From contig PLNT01000008.1 of assembly GCA_003141895.1 (NCBI GenBank), positions 41,808 through 81,411 on the forward strand: a stretch of 39,604 nt of DNA, read 5' to 3'. The notes beneath the pieces were generated by a model that was not told the origin of the DNA, did not search any database, and saw nothing but the letters and a program-made list of their open reading frames with translations. Positions 7,573 through 15,131 of the stretch are shown piece after piece. The translations under genes and the position numbers were made by a program. Position 1 is the stretch's first letter, and each line of letters begins with the position of its first letter. The DNA comes from Bacteroidales bacterium (lineage in GTDB: Bacteria; Bacteroidota; Bacteroidia; Bacteroidales; VadinHA17).

Positions 7573-8736
7573 ATGGATTTTAAATCTCTATCAAAGCTCT
7601 ACAAAGACGAATTGCTGAATAATGTTATGCCGTTCTGGCTTAACAAATCACAGGACAAAGAATACGGCGGTTATTACACCTGTCTTGACAGGACAGGAAA
7701 CGTTTTCGATACTGATAAGTTTGTCTGGCTGCAGGGACGTGAAGTATGGATGTTTTCCATGCTTTGCAACAAACTTGAAAAAAATCCTGAATGGTTGAAA
7801 TGTGCTGTCCAGGGCGGTGAATTTTTAAAGAAGTTTGGACATGACGGTAATTACAACTGGTATTTTTCTCTTACCCGGGAAGGGAAACCTATAATCGAAC
7901 CTTACAATATCTTTTCCTATACATTTGCCACAATGGCATTTGGCCAGCTAAGCAAAGCAACAGGAAACCAGGAATATGCAGATATTGCCAGGAAAACATT
8001 CGATATAATTCTTTCAAAAGTTAACAATCCAAAGGGGAAATGGGATAAATCATACCCCGGAACAAGGAGTCTGAAAAATTTTGCTCTCCCTATGATCCTT
8101 TGTAATCTTGCCTTGGAAATTGAACATCTGCTTGATAAGGATTTTCTCAATAAAACAATCGACACATGCATTCATGAAGTGATGGATGTATTCTATCGCC
8201 CGGAACTAGGATTAATTGTAGAAAACCTGACGATGGATAATAAACTTTCTGATACTTTTGAAGGCAGATTGCTGAATCCGGGCCATGCAATAGAGGCTAT
8301 GTGGTTTATTATGGACCTCGGTGAACGCCTCAAAAGACCTCAGCTTATTGAAAAAGCTGCCGGAATTGCAGTTAAAATGGTTGAATACGGATGGGATAAG
8401 CAATACGGTGGTATTTTTTATTTTCTCGACAGGAAGGGTCATCCTACACAACAGCTCGAGTGGGACCAGAAGCTTTGGTGGGTACATGTTGAAACACTCA
8501 TCTCGATGCTTAAAGGATACCAATTGACAGGATCAAAAGATTGTCTGAAATGGTTTGAGATCATTCATGAATATACATGGGGGCATTTCAAAGATAAAGA
8601 GAATCCGGAATGGTATGGATATCTGAACAGGCGCGGCGAAGTCCTGCTCCCTCTTAAAGGGGGAAAATGGAAGGGCTGTTTCCATGTGCCACGTGGGCTA
8701 TATCAATGCTGGAAAACTATGGAAAAGATCAAATAA
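7573..8736 (+). CDS. AGE-superfamily epimerase, RnBP-like (N-acylglucosamine 2-epimerase type)
   Basis: A 387-residue (alpha/alpha)6-barrel sugar epimerase/isomerase, the full family length. Conserved motifs are FVWLQGREVWM (50-60, with R56), NPGHAIEA (235-242, H238), QLEWDQKLWWVHVE (294-307, H305) and GCFHVPRGL (368-376, H371). The histidines match the catalytic and binding set of the family. The surrounding words (QLEW..KLWW.H.E, KGCFHVPR) resemble animal renin-binding protein, a GlcNAc/ManNAc 2-epimerase, more than I would expect for cellobiose 2-epimerases, so interconversion of ManNAc and GlcNAc is the best guess. Mannose/glucose-type substrates remain possible. It has no signal peptide and is probably co-transcribed with the MFS gene. 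No NanL-type lyase or kinase is nearby. Confidence 0.88.
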   Translation: MDFKSLSKLYKDELLNNVMPFWLNKSQDKEYGGYYTCLDRTGNVFDTDKFVWLQGREVWMFSMLCNKLEKNPEWLKCAVQGGEFLKKFGHDGNYNWYFSLTREGKPIIEPYNIFSYTFATMAFGQLSKATGNQEYADIARKTFDIILSKVNNPKGKWDKSYPGTRSLKNFALPMILCNLALEIEHLLDKDFLNKTIDTCIHEVMDVFYRPELGLIVENLTMDNKLSDTFEGRLLNPGHAIEAMWFIMDLGERLKRPQLIEKAAGIAVKMVEYGWDKQYGGIFYFLDRKGHPTQQLEWDQKLWWVHVETLISMLKGYQLTGSKDCLKWFEIIHEYTWGHFKDKENPEWYGYLNRRGEVLLPLKGGKWKGCFHVPRGLYQCWKTMEKIK

Positions 8737-8739
8737 TAC

Positions 8740-8848
8740 GCCCCCCTGCCCCCCTAAAGGGGAGTAAATACTGTGAATTTAAACAATTCAGTAATTTAAC
8801 CGAATTAGTACCCCTTTAGGGGGACAGCCGTGCAGCGGCAGGGGGTAC
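8740..8848. repeat. Intergenic hairpin repeat, family B copy 2
   Basis: The left end reads GCCCCCCTGCCCCCCTAAAG, with GGGG completing the first hairpin; the right end reads GAATTAGTACCCCTTTAGGG, then ACAGCCGTGCAGCGGCAGGGGG. The two ends are inverted copies, the right one carrying about 13 extra bases. It sits in the convergent gap between the epimerase (+) and the phosphoesterase (-), so it may serve as a two-way transcript end. After it, 8880-8911 holds an unrelated low-complexity run of ACAGAGAA-like words. Confidence 0.8.
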
Positions 8849-8917
8849 GACTCGCTGTAAATCAAAAGTATTAAGAACTGACACAGAAGATACAGAGAAG
8901 CACAGAGAACCATAGTT

Positions 8918-9586
8918 TTATGAGTTTATAACAGAATACAGAGTCATTGTATTTACCTCCAAAGCGGTAAGTATTCCATAGCCCATCTCATTCTCGTAAA
9001 CACAACCTGTATCGATCGAAATCACACTGGCTTTTTTGTCTATTTGCCTTTTCAGGTTGGAAACCATATTAGGACGATGACCGTGGATTATGGATTTTCC
9101 TGATAACAATGGATTCCGATAGGATTGCCGGCTCTCCCAAATCATACTATGTTTATCTGCAAAAGGATTAATTGTCTGATCATTGAACCCGGCATGCACA
9201 AAAATTATATTTCCGACAATCATATAATATTCGAGTGATGAAAAAAAATCAAGATAGTGGTTGTCAATGTTTCTTATGTCCTCAATACCAAAGCTTAATA
9301 GGGTCGATTCACCATTATTCATAAACCAGATCGGTTCCAGCTCACGATTATAATAAGAATCGAGCAACATTACTTCATGATTTCCTATGAGTGTAGTAAC
9401 GTTGAAACCTTGTTTATCTAAATCGATAATGAAATCAATTACTTCTTTACTCTGTTTTCCCCTGTCTATATAATCCCCCAGCAGAAAAAGCTGATCTGAT
9501 TTTGTGAGCTTAATTGTATTCACAACGAGCTCATAAAATGGTTTGAAACAGCCATGAATGTCACTTATGGCAAATAGACGACTCAT
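8918..9586 (-). CDS. PPP-type metallophosphoesterase
   Basis: A 222-residue calcineurin-like phosphoesterase of the bacterial PPP (PrpA/ApaH-like) type. The dinuclear metal-site motifs are all present: SDIHGC (8-13, D9 and H11), GDYIDRG (37-43), GNHE (68-71), FVHAGF (129-134, H131) and IHGHRP (167-172). It is a single cytoplasmic domain without a signal peptide. Members hydrolyse phosphoproteins, diadenosine polyphosphates or other phosphoesters, and the sequence alone does not separate these. It lies downstream of the aminopeptidase gene on the same strand, separated by the repeat at 9626-9718, so co-transcription is uncertain. Confidence 0.9.
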   Translation of the reverse strand: MSRLFAISDIHGCFKPFYELVVNTIKLTKSDQLFLLGDYIDRGKQSKEVIDFIIDLDKQGFNVTTLIGNHEVMLLDSYYNRELEPIWFMNNGESTLLSFGIEDIRNIDNHYLDFFSSLEYYMIVGNIIFVHAGFNDQTINPFADKHSMIWESRQSYRNPLLSGKSIIHGHRPNMVSNLKRQIDKKASVISIDTGCVYENEMGYGILTALEVNTMTLYSVINS

Positions 9587-9625
9587 TTCTTTATGATGTA
9601 AATGAAATCCATAAACCGCAAAGGT

Positions 9626-9718
9626 CGGCTCCCCTGCTCCCGCAAAGCGGGATAAATTCGGTGATAAGTCCGAATTTATCCTCCTTCAGGGGGAAGGCCG
9701 CGAAGCGGCCAGGGGGCT
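9626..9718. repeat. Intergenic multi-hairpin repeat, family B copy 3
   Basis: Three perfect hairpins follow one another: TCCCGC-AAA-GCGGGA (9638-9652), an 11-bp stem GATAAATTCGG/CCGAATTTATC with an 8-nt loop (9651-9680), and GGCCGC-GAA-GCGGCC (9696-9710). The ends (CGGCTCCCCTGCTCCC and GGCCAGGGGGCTC) follow the same plan as the other B copies, though the core differs. It separates the aminopeptidase gene from the phosphoesterase gene and could stop or stabilise transcripts there. Confidence 0.75.
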
Positions 9719-9737
9719 CTTTGTGGTTAAATGGGTT

Positions 9738-11123
9738 TTATGAACAAACTGATTCTACTTCTTTTACGGTTTTCGGTATAGGTTTGCCAAGAAGCTTATG
9801 TCCCTTATCGGTAATCAGAACATTATCCTCAATTCTGATACCCCCTATTGACATGTATGCATCAAGTTTACTGTAATTGATGAAATCTTTGAATTTCCCT
9901 TCACCTTTCCATTTGTCTATAAGTTCAGGAATGAAATAACATCCCGGTTCAACAGTAAATACATGTCCGGGTTTGTAAGGAAGAGCAAACCGCAGATAAG
10001 CTGTGCCAAACTGGTCGCTTCTTTTTACTTCATCATTATAACCGACAAAATTTTCACCCAGTGCCTCCATATCATGAACATCGAGTCCCATCATATGACC
10101 CAGACCGTGAGGAATAAAAAGTGTGTGAGCTCCAATCTCAACAGCTTCATCAACATCACCTTTCATTAAGCCCAGATCTTTCAACCCCGAGGCTAATATT
10201 TTACAAGCCATAAAATGCAGATCACGGTTTGACATTCCCGGTTTGGTTGCTTTTATAGCTTCTGTATTAGATTTAAGTACTATTTCATAAATATTTTGCT
10301 GTTTCTCATTGAACTTCCCTCCCACAGGTGTTGTACGCGTTATGTCCGAAGCATAATGAAGGTTTGTTTCTGCTCCTGCATCAGTCACCATCATTTTGCC
10401 TTTGCTCAGGATATTGTCATGTGAATGATTATGGAGAGTTTGTCCGTTAATACTTAAAATTATGGGGAATGCCGGGCCACCTCCTTTTGCAAGAGCTATA
10501 CCTTCAATAACTCCGAATATATCCTGCTCTTTTACCCCCTGTTTACACATCTTCATTGCAGTGACATGCATTTCGTAAGCGACTTCGACTGCTTTTTCTA
10601 TTTCATCAATCTCTACCTTTTCTTTTATCGATCTCATGGAGATGACTGCCTTAATAAGATCAACCGACGCAATCGATATCATTTGACAGGGATTTTCTTT
10701 CAGGAGTCTGCCAAGAGCCATCTTTGTTTCACCGCGATAAGGAGGCAGAAAATGGATTTTTCTTTTCTTCGATATGGCATCATTAACAACTTCCTCAAGC
10801 TTTGCTAAAGGTGCAGTGTCAGTGATTCCACTTTTCAGAGCCAGTTCTTTAACTTTTGGCTGAGGACCCATCCAAATGATATCGTCCATTTCGTAATCAT
10901 TGGCGAAGATCCGGTCTTTTCCTGAATCAAAATCCATCAATCCGGTAAAGCCCGGCAGATCAATTCCAAAGAAATATAAGAAATCACTATCCTGTCTGTA
11001 ATGGTAGGTATTATCAGGATAATTCATAGGTGCTTCTGAATTACTGATAAAAAGACCAATCCCTTTTTTTAATTTTTTATGGAGTTCCTCTCTCCTTTTT
11101 GTATACACTTCAGTTTTAAACAT
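9738..11123 (-). CDS. pepP: Aminopeptidase P family protein (Xaa-Pro aminopeptidase, M24)
   Basis: A 461-residue protein with an N-terminal aminopeptidase-P domain (about 1-165) and a C-terminal pita-bread M24 metallopeptidase domain (about 175-450). All five dimetal ligands are recognisable: D248 (VTDAGAE), D260 (ASDITRT), H343 (HGLGHMMGLDVHD), E392 (TVEPGCYF) and E432 (RIEDNVL). It should remove N-terminal residues preceding proline from peptides in the cytoplasm, since there is no signal peptide. It starts 38 bp after norZ on the same strand and could be read through from the scdA-norZ unit, but there is no obvious functional link to NO defence. Confidence 0.92.
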   Translation of the reverse strand: MFKTEVYTKRREELHKKLKKGIGLFISNSEAPMNYPDNTYHYRQDSDFLYFFGIDLPGFTGLMDFDSGKDRIFANDYEMDDIIWMGPQPKVKELALKSGITDTAPLAKLEEVVNDAISKKRKIHFLPPYRGETKMALGRLLKENPCQMISIASVDLIKAVISMRSIKEKVEIDEIEKAVEVAYEMHVTAMKMCKQGVKEQDIFGVIEGIALAKGGGPAFPIILSINGQTLHNHSHDNILSKGKMMVTDAGAETNLHYASDITRTTPVGGKFNEKQQNIYEIVLKSNTEAIKATKPGMSNRDLHFMACKILASGLKDLGLMKGDVDEAVEIGAHTLFIPHGLGHMMGLDVHDMEALGENFVGYNDEVKRSDQFGTAYLRFALPYKPGHVFTVEPGCYFIPELIDKWKGEGKFKDFINYSKLDAYMSIGGIRIEDNVLITDKGHKLLGKPIPKTVKEVESVCS

Positions 11124-11161
11124 CTCAGAAAAGATTTATGATTGAACTACGAAGGTACTAT

Positions 11162-13399
11162 CTATTTCTTTATACTCCAGCCACCTTTTAACCCAAAAAT
11201 AAACCATGCCAGAGCAACTGTACCTGCAGCAAAAATCGTGTCGCCAAATACTCTCATCCATTTTAGAGTTGAGATTGCAGGCAGATGAAGGAATTCAGCT
11301 GACCTTGCATACCATAAACCTTCTTTCACACTTGCCACAGTCTGAGCCAGCCCTATTGGCAGTACACTTATCAGGACCATTGCGGCGAGGCCAATATTTA
11401 TACTCCAGAAAGAAAATTTTATCCATCTGTCATTCCAAACAGCTTCTTTATTCATATCACGGAGTACGAAAAGCATAAGACCAATCCCAAGCATTCCATA
11501 AACCCCGAACAGAGCAGTATGTCCATGAACGGGTGTAGTATTCAGTCCCTGCATATAATAAAGAGCTATCGGTGGATTAATCAGGAATCCAAAAATACCG
11601 GCACCTACAAGGTTCCAGAATGCTACGGCAATGAAACAATAGACAGGCCATTTATAGGCTTTTATCCATGTTTCACTTCTGCTTATTTTGACATTATCCC
11701 ATGCTTCAAAGCCCATGAGAACTAATGGCACTACCTCGAGTGCACTGAACGTTGCCCCGAGTGCAATAATCGCGGTTGGTGTTCCTGTGAAATATAAATG
11801 ATGGAATGTCCCCAGGATTCCGCCTGATAAAAAAACAATAGTTGAAAACAGGACAGCTGTAGTAGCAGTTGATGCTTTCAACAATTGTAGCCTTACGAAT
11901 AGAAAAGCAACTACCACAGCGGCAAATACTTCAAAGAATCCTTCAACCCAAAGATGCACAACCCACCATCTCCAATATTCTGCTATAGCCAGATTGGTTT
12001 GCCGTCCCCACATTAATCCAGCACCATAAAATCCTGCAATCGCTATAGTTGAAATAAGAAACAGCACGAGAAGGCTTCTGCTTTCTGATTTCTCCTTCAG
12101 GGCCGGCAATATCGCACGTCCCATCAGTAAAAGCCAGATTATTAAACCTAAAAAGAGAAATATCTGCCAGAACCGTCCGAGATCAACATATTCATATCCC
12201 TGGTGTCCAAACCAGAAATTCTGAACATAACCAAGTTTCTGCATCACTCCCAGCCATTGACCGGCGAGCGATCCAATAACTATCACCAGCAACGCACCAA
12301 AAAGAAAATTAACTCCAAGTTTCTGGAACTTTGGTTCATATCCCGATATTGCTGGTGCATAGTATAACCCGGTGGCAAGCCATGATGTTGCAATCCAGAA
12401 GATCGCAATTTGTATGTGCCATGTGCGGGTAACTGCGTATGGCAGAAACTTTGCGAGGGGGATTCCATAGAACGACTGACCTTCAACCCCATAATGTGCA
12501 GTTATTACCCCCATTACAACCTGCACAAGAAGTAAGGCTGAGACAATCCAGAAATATTTTACTGTTGCTTTCTGGGAAGGTGTCTGGATTTCTTTCAACA
12601 ACGGAAAAACCAACGGAATCTTATCGGGTTGTTCGTCACGGCGACGAGCATAATACCATACCATCAACCCTATCCCGGCTATCAGAACAATTACACTGAA
12701 ACCTGTCCAGAGGATAAGTGATCCGGATGGTCTGTTGCCTACAAGTTCATCAGCCGGCCAGTTATTAGTATAAGTGATTACCTGATCGGGTCGCTGTGTA
12801 ACACAAGCCCACGATACCCAGAAAAAGAAACTGTTTAGAAGTGGTACCCGGGCAGGATCTTTCAAAGAGTTTTCGGGAATACTATAAGCATTCCTCAAGT
12901 CCGATAAAGCAGGATCATTTGTAAACAATCCGGCATAATATTTACTGTTTGATGATATTGCTTCAGCTCTTAAATCCGAAACAGAAAGTATGCCTGTCTG
13001 AGGATCATAAGTGTTTTTTCGAAGCTCTTTTTGTAATAAAACTTTAAGGTATGCCTGCCTTTCTTCGCTTAAATCTTTATAAGGTTTGCTATCCTGATCC
13101 ATGGAAAGCCTATTAAGAATATAAACGGCTTCTTTATGAAGCCAGTCAGCACTCCAATCGGGTGCCACATAAGCGCCATGGCCCCATACAGTTCCAAGTT
13201 CCTGACCACCCATAGATTGCCAGACATTCTGTCCATCTTTAATATCCTGACCTGTAAATAATGTTTTTCCATCAGGTGTAATCACCTTGACAGGAACAGG
13301 AGGCGCTAGTTTATATATCTCTCTCCCGAAATAGAGCAGTACTGAAAAAGAGATTGCCATTACAGCAACAAAGCCGATCCAAAGTTTTTTCGTTGTCAT
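11162..13399 (-). CDS. norZ: Quinol-dependent nitric oxide reductase (qNOR)
   Basis: A 745-residue fused NorB-type reductase of the heme-copper oxidase superfamily; it reduces 2 NO to N2O with quinol electrons. Residues 1-225 form the NorC-like N-terminal extension (one helix plus a periplasmic domain without a CxxCH heme-c site, as in qNORs), followed by about 13 membrane helices. H328 (RTWHIQ) and H627 are candidate low-spin heme b ligands and H625 (TPVHGH) a heme b3 ligand. H482, H533, H534 and E486 (HLWVEGFFE, TFHHLYF) fit the FeB site. It lies 16 bp after scdA, so the two are probably co-transcribed. With no denitrification genes nearby, detoxification is the likely role. Confidence 0.95.
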   Translation of the reverse strand: MTTKKLWIGFVAVMAISFSVLLYFGREIYKLAPPVPVKVITPDGKTLFTGQDIKDGQNVWQSMGGQELGTVWGHGAYVAPDWSADWLHKEAVYILNRLSMDQDSKPYKDLSEERQAYLKVLLQKELRKNTYDPQTGILSVSDLRAEAISSNSKYYAGLFTNDPALSDLRNAYSIPENSLKDPARVPLLNSFFFWVSWACVTQRPDQVITYTNNWPADELVGNRPSGSLILWTGFSVIVLIAGIGLMVWYYARRRDEQPDKIPLVFPLLKEIQTPSQKATVKYFWIVSALLLVQVVMGVITAHYGVEGQSFYGIPLAKFLPYAVTRTWHIQIAIFWIATSWLATGLYYAPAISGYEPKFQKLGVNFLFGALLVIVIGSLAGQWLGVMQKLGYVQNFWFGHQGYEYVDLGRFWQIFLFLGLIIWLLLMGRAILPALKEKSESRSLLVLFLISTIAIAGFYGAGLMWGRQTNLAIAEYWRWWVVHLWVEGFFEVFAAVVVAFLFVRLQLLKASTATTAVLFSTIVFLSGGILGTFHHLYFTGTPTAIIALGATFSALEVVPLVLMGFEAWDNVKISRSETWIKAYKWPVYCFIAVAFWNLVGAGIFGFLINPPIALYYMQGLNTTPVHGHTALFGVYGMLGIGLMLFVLRDMNKEAVWNDRWIKFSFWSINIGLAAMVLISVLPIGLAQTVASVKEGLWYARSAEFLHLPAISTLKWMRVFGDTIFAAGTVALAWFIFGLKGGWSIKK

Positions 13400-13415
13400 A
13401 TCAGGTTAGTTTAAA

Positions 13416-14111
13416 TTAATTTGCCAGTGCAATTGCTTTTGGGAATAGAATATTATTCTCAAGATGTACATGGATATGAAGATCATCTTCAAAACCTTTT
13501 AGAAGTTTAAAGGCTACCTTATATGTGTTACACCCGTCCTGAGGCACTTTATAATTTGAGGTAATGACATTTATCTTATCCATGGCTCCCCCGGCGAATT
13601 CGTGTTCGCCAGACAAACGCGATATTTCTGACAGAATAGTTGCTTTTGCATTCTCAGATCCTGAATTTAAAACTTTCTTTATGGATGGGAAAAGAACTTC
13701 TTCTTCATTTTTCATATGCTGAACTAATTCTTTATTTATCTGCGAAAAGAGATCGGCGACATCTTTTAATTCAGAATGTCTTTCGCCGTGTACAGTAGCT
13801 ATTTTCTCAGTGTAAACAACAAGTTCCGGCATTGTTTTCAAAACATATCTATGATGTGTGTTTACAATATAATCACATAAAAACCCAGGATCCCAATCAA
13901 CAAAATTGTGACCTGAAGTATCAGGAGTATCTTTGAGTTTCTCAAGTTTATCAATCAATTCATTTTTGTCAATCCCTTTTTCAGAACATGTATCATCAAT
14001 ACCCATTTTCCCACCGCAGCAAAAATCTATTCCCGCTTCTTTAAAAACAGAAGCTGCCCTGAAGTCGAGTGCTACTATTTCACCAATTGTCATATTTTCT
14101 TTCATTTTCAT
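13416..14111 (-). CDS. scdA: Iron-sulfur cluster repair di-iron protein (RIC/ScdA/YtfE)
   Basis: A 231-residue protein with an N-terminal ScdA_N/DUF542 domain (about 1-60, with FCCGG, C31 and C32) and a C-terminal hemerythrin-like di-iron domain. Candidate metal ligands include H86/H87, H132, E136, H170, H214 and H216 to E218. Family members repair Fe-S clusters damaged by NO or oxidative stress and may also act on NO directly. It is the first gene of scdA-norZ and is divergent from an NsrR-like Rrf2 regulator, a classic NO-stress arrangement. Starts at residue 3 or 7 are also possible. Confidence 0.94.
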   Translation of the reverse strand: MKMKENMTIGEIVALDFRAASVFKEAGIDFCCGGKMGIDDTCSEKGIDKNELIDKLEKLKDTPDTSGHNFVDWDPGFLCDYIVNTHHRYVLKTMPELVVYTEKIATVHGERHSELKDVADLFSQINKELVQHMKNEEEVLFPSIKKVLNSGSENAKATILSEISRLSGEHEFAGGAMDKINVITSNYKVPQDGCNTYKVAFKLLKGFEDDLHIHVHLENNILFPKAIALAN

Positions 14112-14127
14112 AATTATTTATTCATTG

Positions 14128-14158
14128 CAAAGCTATGAAATATTTATTAAAGGACAAT
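14128..14158 (-). promoter_or_regulatory. Candidate scdA-norZ promoter
   Basis: On the minus strand, TAGCTTTG (plus 14128-14135) matches the TAnnTTTG -7 box, with ATTG (plus 14155-14158) 19 bp upstream as a near-match to the TTTG -33 box. It is about 17 bp from the scdA start codon, implying a short leader. It lies in the 118-bp region shared with the divergent Rrf2 gene, where the regulator could reach both promoters. Confidence 0.6.
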
Positions 14159-14166
14159 ATGGTCTT

Positions 14167-14199
14167 TTTGTATTTTTTAAATTATTTTTATTACTTTTG
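14167..14199 (+). promoter_or_regulatory. Candidate promoter of the Rrf2 regulator
   Basis: TTTG (14167-14170), 21 bp, then TACTTTTG (14192-14199) fits the full Bacteroidota promoter consensus. The start codon at 14230 follows about 30 bp later. The promoter is back-to-back with that of scdA-norZ, so one bound regulator could control both. No clear NsrR-like palindrome was found between them by eye. Confidence 0.7.
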
Positions 14200-14229
14200 T
14201 AGCCTCATCTATATTAATATTTAAATAAA

Positions 14230-14658
14230 ATGTTCAATAAGGAAACAGAATATGCTCTCAGAGGTCTGGTTTACATTAAGTTACAAAATCTTAAGAATAG
14301 AAGACCTGGAACAACTGAAATAGCAAAGGAGATCGAGGCACCCCAATTTTACACTGCCAAAATTTTACAACGCCTTGTAAGAGCTGGTTTTCTTAGATCA
14401 CTTAAAGGGAAAGGAGGCGGTTTTTTCTTTGATCCTGATAAGCCTGACCTTCAACTTATTAAACTTATATCAGCAACCGAAGGAGACAAATCCTATTCAA
14501 GTTGTGGTTTTGGCTTAAAACATTGTGATAATGATAAACCATGTCCTCTGCACGAAAAATATGCAGTCATAAGAGATTCAATAAATAAGTTGATTTCAGA
14601 TGAGACGGTTCAGAGCCTGGCTGAAAAGGTTTACAAAAAAGAGCTTAATTTAAGGTGA
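14230..14658 (+). CDS. Rrf2-family Fe-S transcriptional regulator, NsrR-like
   Basis: A 142-residue regulator with an N-terminal winged helix (start MFNKETEYALRGL; recognition-helix region about 38-60, then the GKGGGF wing) and three cysteines spaced C92-x6-C99-x5-C105. That triad is close to the cluster-binding triad of NsrR (C-x5-C-x5-C) and IscR, so it likely holds an NO- or redox-sensitive Fe-S cluster. Its divergent position next to scdA-norZ supports NO sensing. Whether it represses or activates those genes is inferred only. Other Rrf2 members (IscR, RsrR, CymR) are alternatives, but the context favours an NsrR role. Confidence 0.9.
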   Translation: MFNKETEYALRGLVYIKLQNLKNRRPGTTEIAKEIEAPQFYTAKILQRLVRAGFLRSLKGKGGGFFFDPDKPDLQLIKLISATEGDKSYSSCGFGLKHCDNDKPCPLHEKYAVIRDSINKLISDETVQSLAEKVYKKELNLR

Positions 14659-14665
14659 CAACTAA

Positions 14666-14752
14666 ATGAACTATAGTAAATATAAACTTCCTCTTATTGT
14701 TTTCGTGCTGACCTTTGCACTCCTTGCCTTTGTCCGGCACTCTGTGCGGTAA
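14666..14752 (+). pseudogene. Possible remnant of a small membrane-protein gene
   Basis: Seven bases after the Rrf2 stop, an ATG opens a 28-residue frame that starts like a membrane protein (MNYSKYKLPLIVFVLTFALL) and ends abruptly in a GC-richer patch with two GTCCGGCA words. In another frame, open codons continue to a stop at 14883-14885 and again look membrane-like (NLYFILTISLHAVCLALARI). Together this could be a gene broken by a frameshift or a small insertion. It could equally be chance. Confidence 0.22.
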
Positions 14753-15046
14753 TTGTCCGGCAGGTAGCCATCACAATTCAATTAAATATAAATTCCTCAA
14801 TCTGAGTAGCGAAAATGCAAGGAACCTTTACTTTATCCTTACTATCAGTCTTCATGCAGTTTGTCTTGCATTGGCAAGGATTTGATTATGATTATTCCCT
14901 TTCTTATCTAATTTGAAATTATGATTATGCCCTTTTCATAATTTACAATTGAATTTCTGTAACCAATTTTTTTTTGTTTCGTTTAAACTATAGAAACAAT
15001 CCTAAAACTGGTACAAAACACTATAATTATAATACTCAGATTAATA

Positions 15047-15064
15047 AATATGCGAATGCATATT
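15047..15064. promoter_or_regulatory. Perfect inverted repeat upstream of the unknown gene
   Basis: AATATGC-GAAT-GCATATT is a perfect 7-bp inverted repeat with a 4-base centre, about 70 bp before the start at 15132. It could be an operator or a small hairpin in the leader. Direct words TTAATAAAT flank it (15041 and 15069). No function is shown. Confidence 0.35.
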
Positions 15065-15131
15065 ACAATTAATAAATGTTTGTTATATTCGTACAAATCT
15101 TCCGCAAATTAACCTACAACCTTTTCGTATT

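Larger units (their letters stand above)
14659..15131. other. Long intergenic region, mostly noncoding
   Basis: This 473-bp gap holds a 28-codon frame (14666-14752), a second open stretch ending at 14885, and a near-duplicate GTCCGGCA (in about 14732-14762). It also has an imperfect direct repeat of TTATGATTATTCCCTTT (about 14886 and 14920) and an inverted repeat at 15047-15064. The 3' half is very AT-rich. No tRNA-like fold and no strong TAnnTTTG promoter with a -33 partner was found upstream of the gene at 15132. Confidence 0.5.

Noticed and set aside
11124-11161. A separate promoter between norZ and the aminopeptidase gene
   Set aside because: The only -7-like word (TACCTTCG on the minus strand, plus 11150-11157) has one mismatch and no TTTG partner at the right distance.
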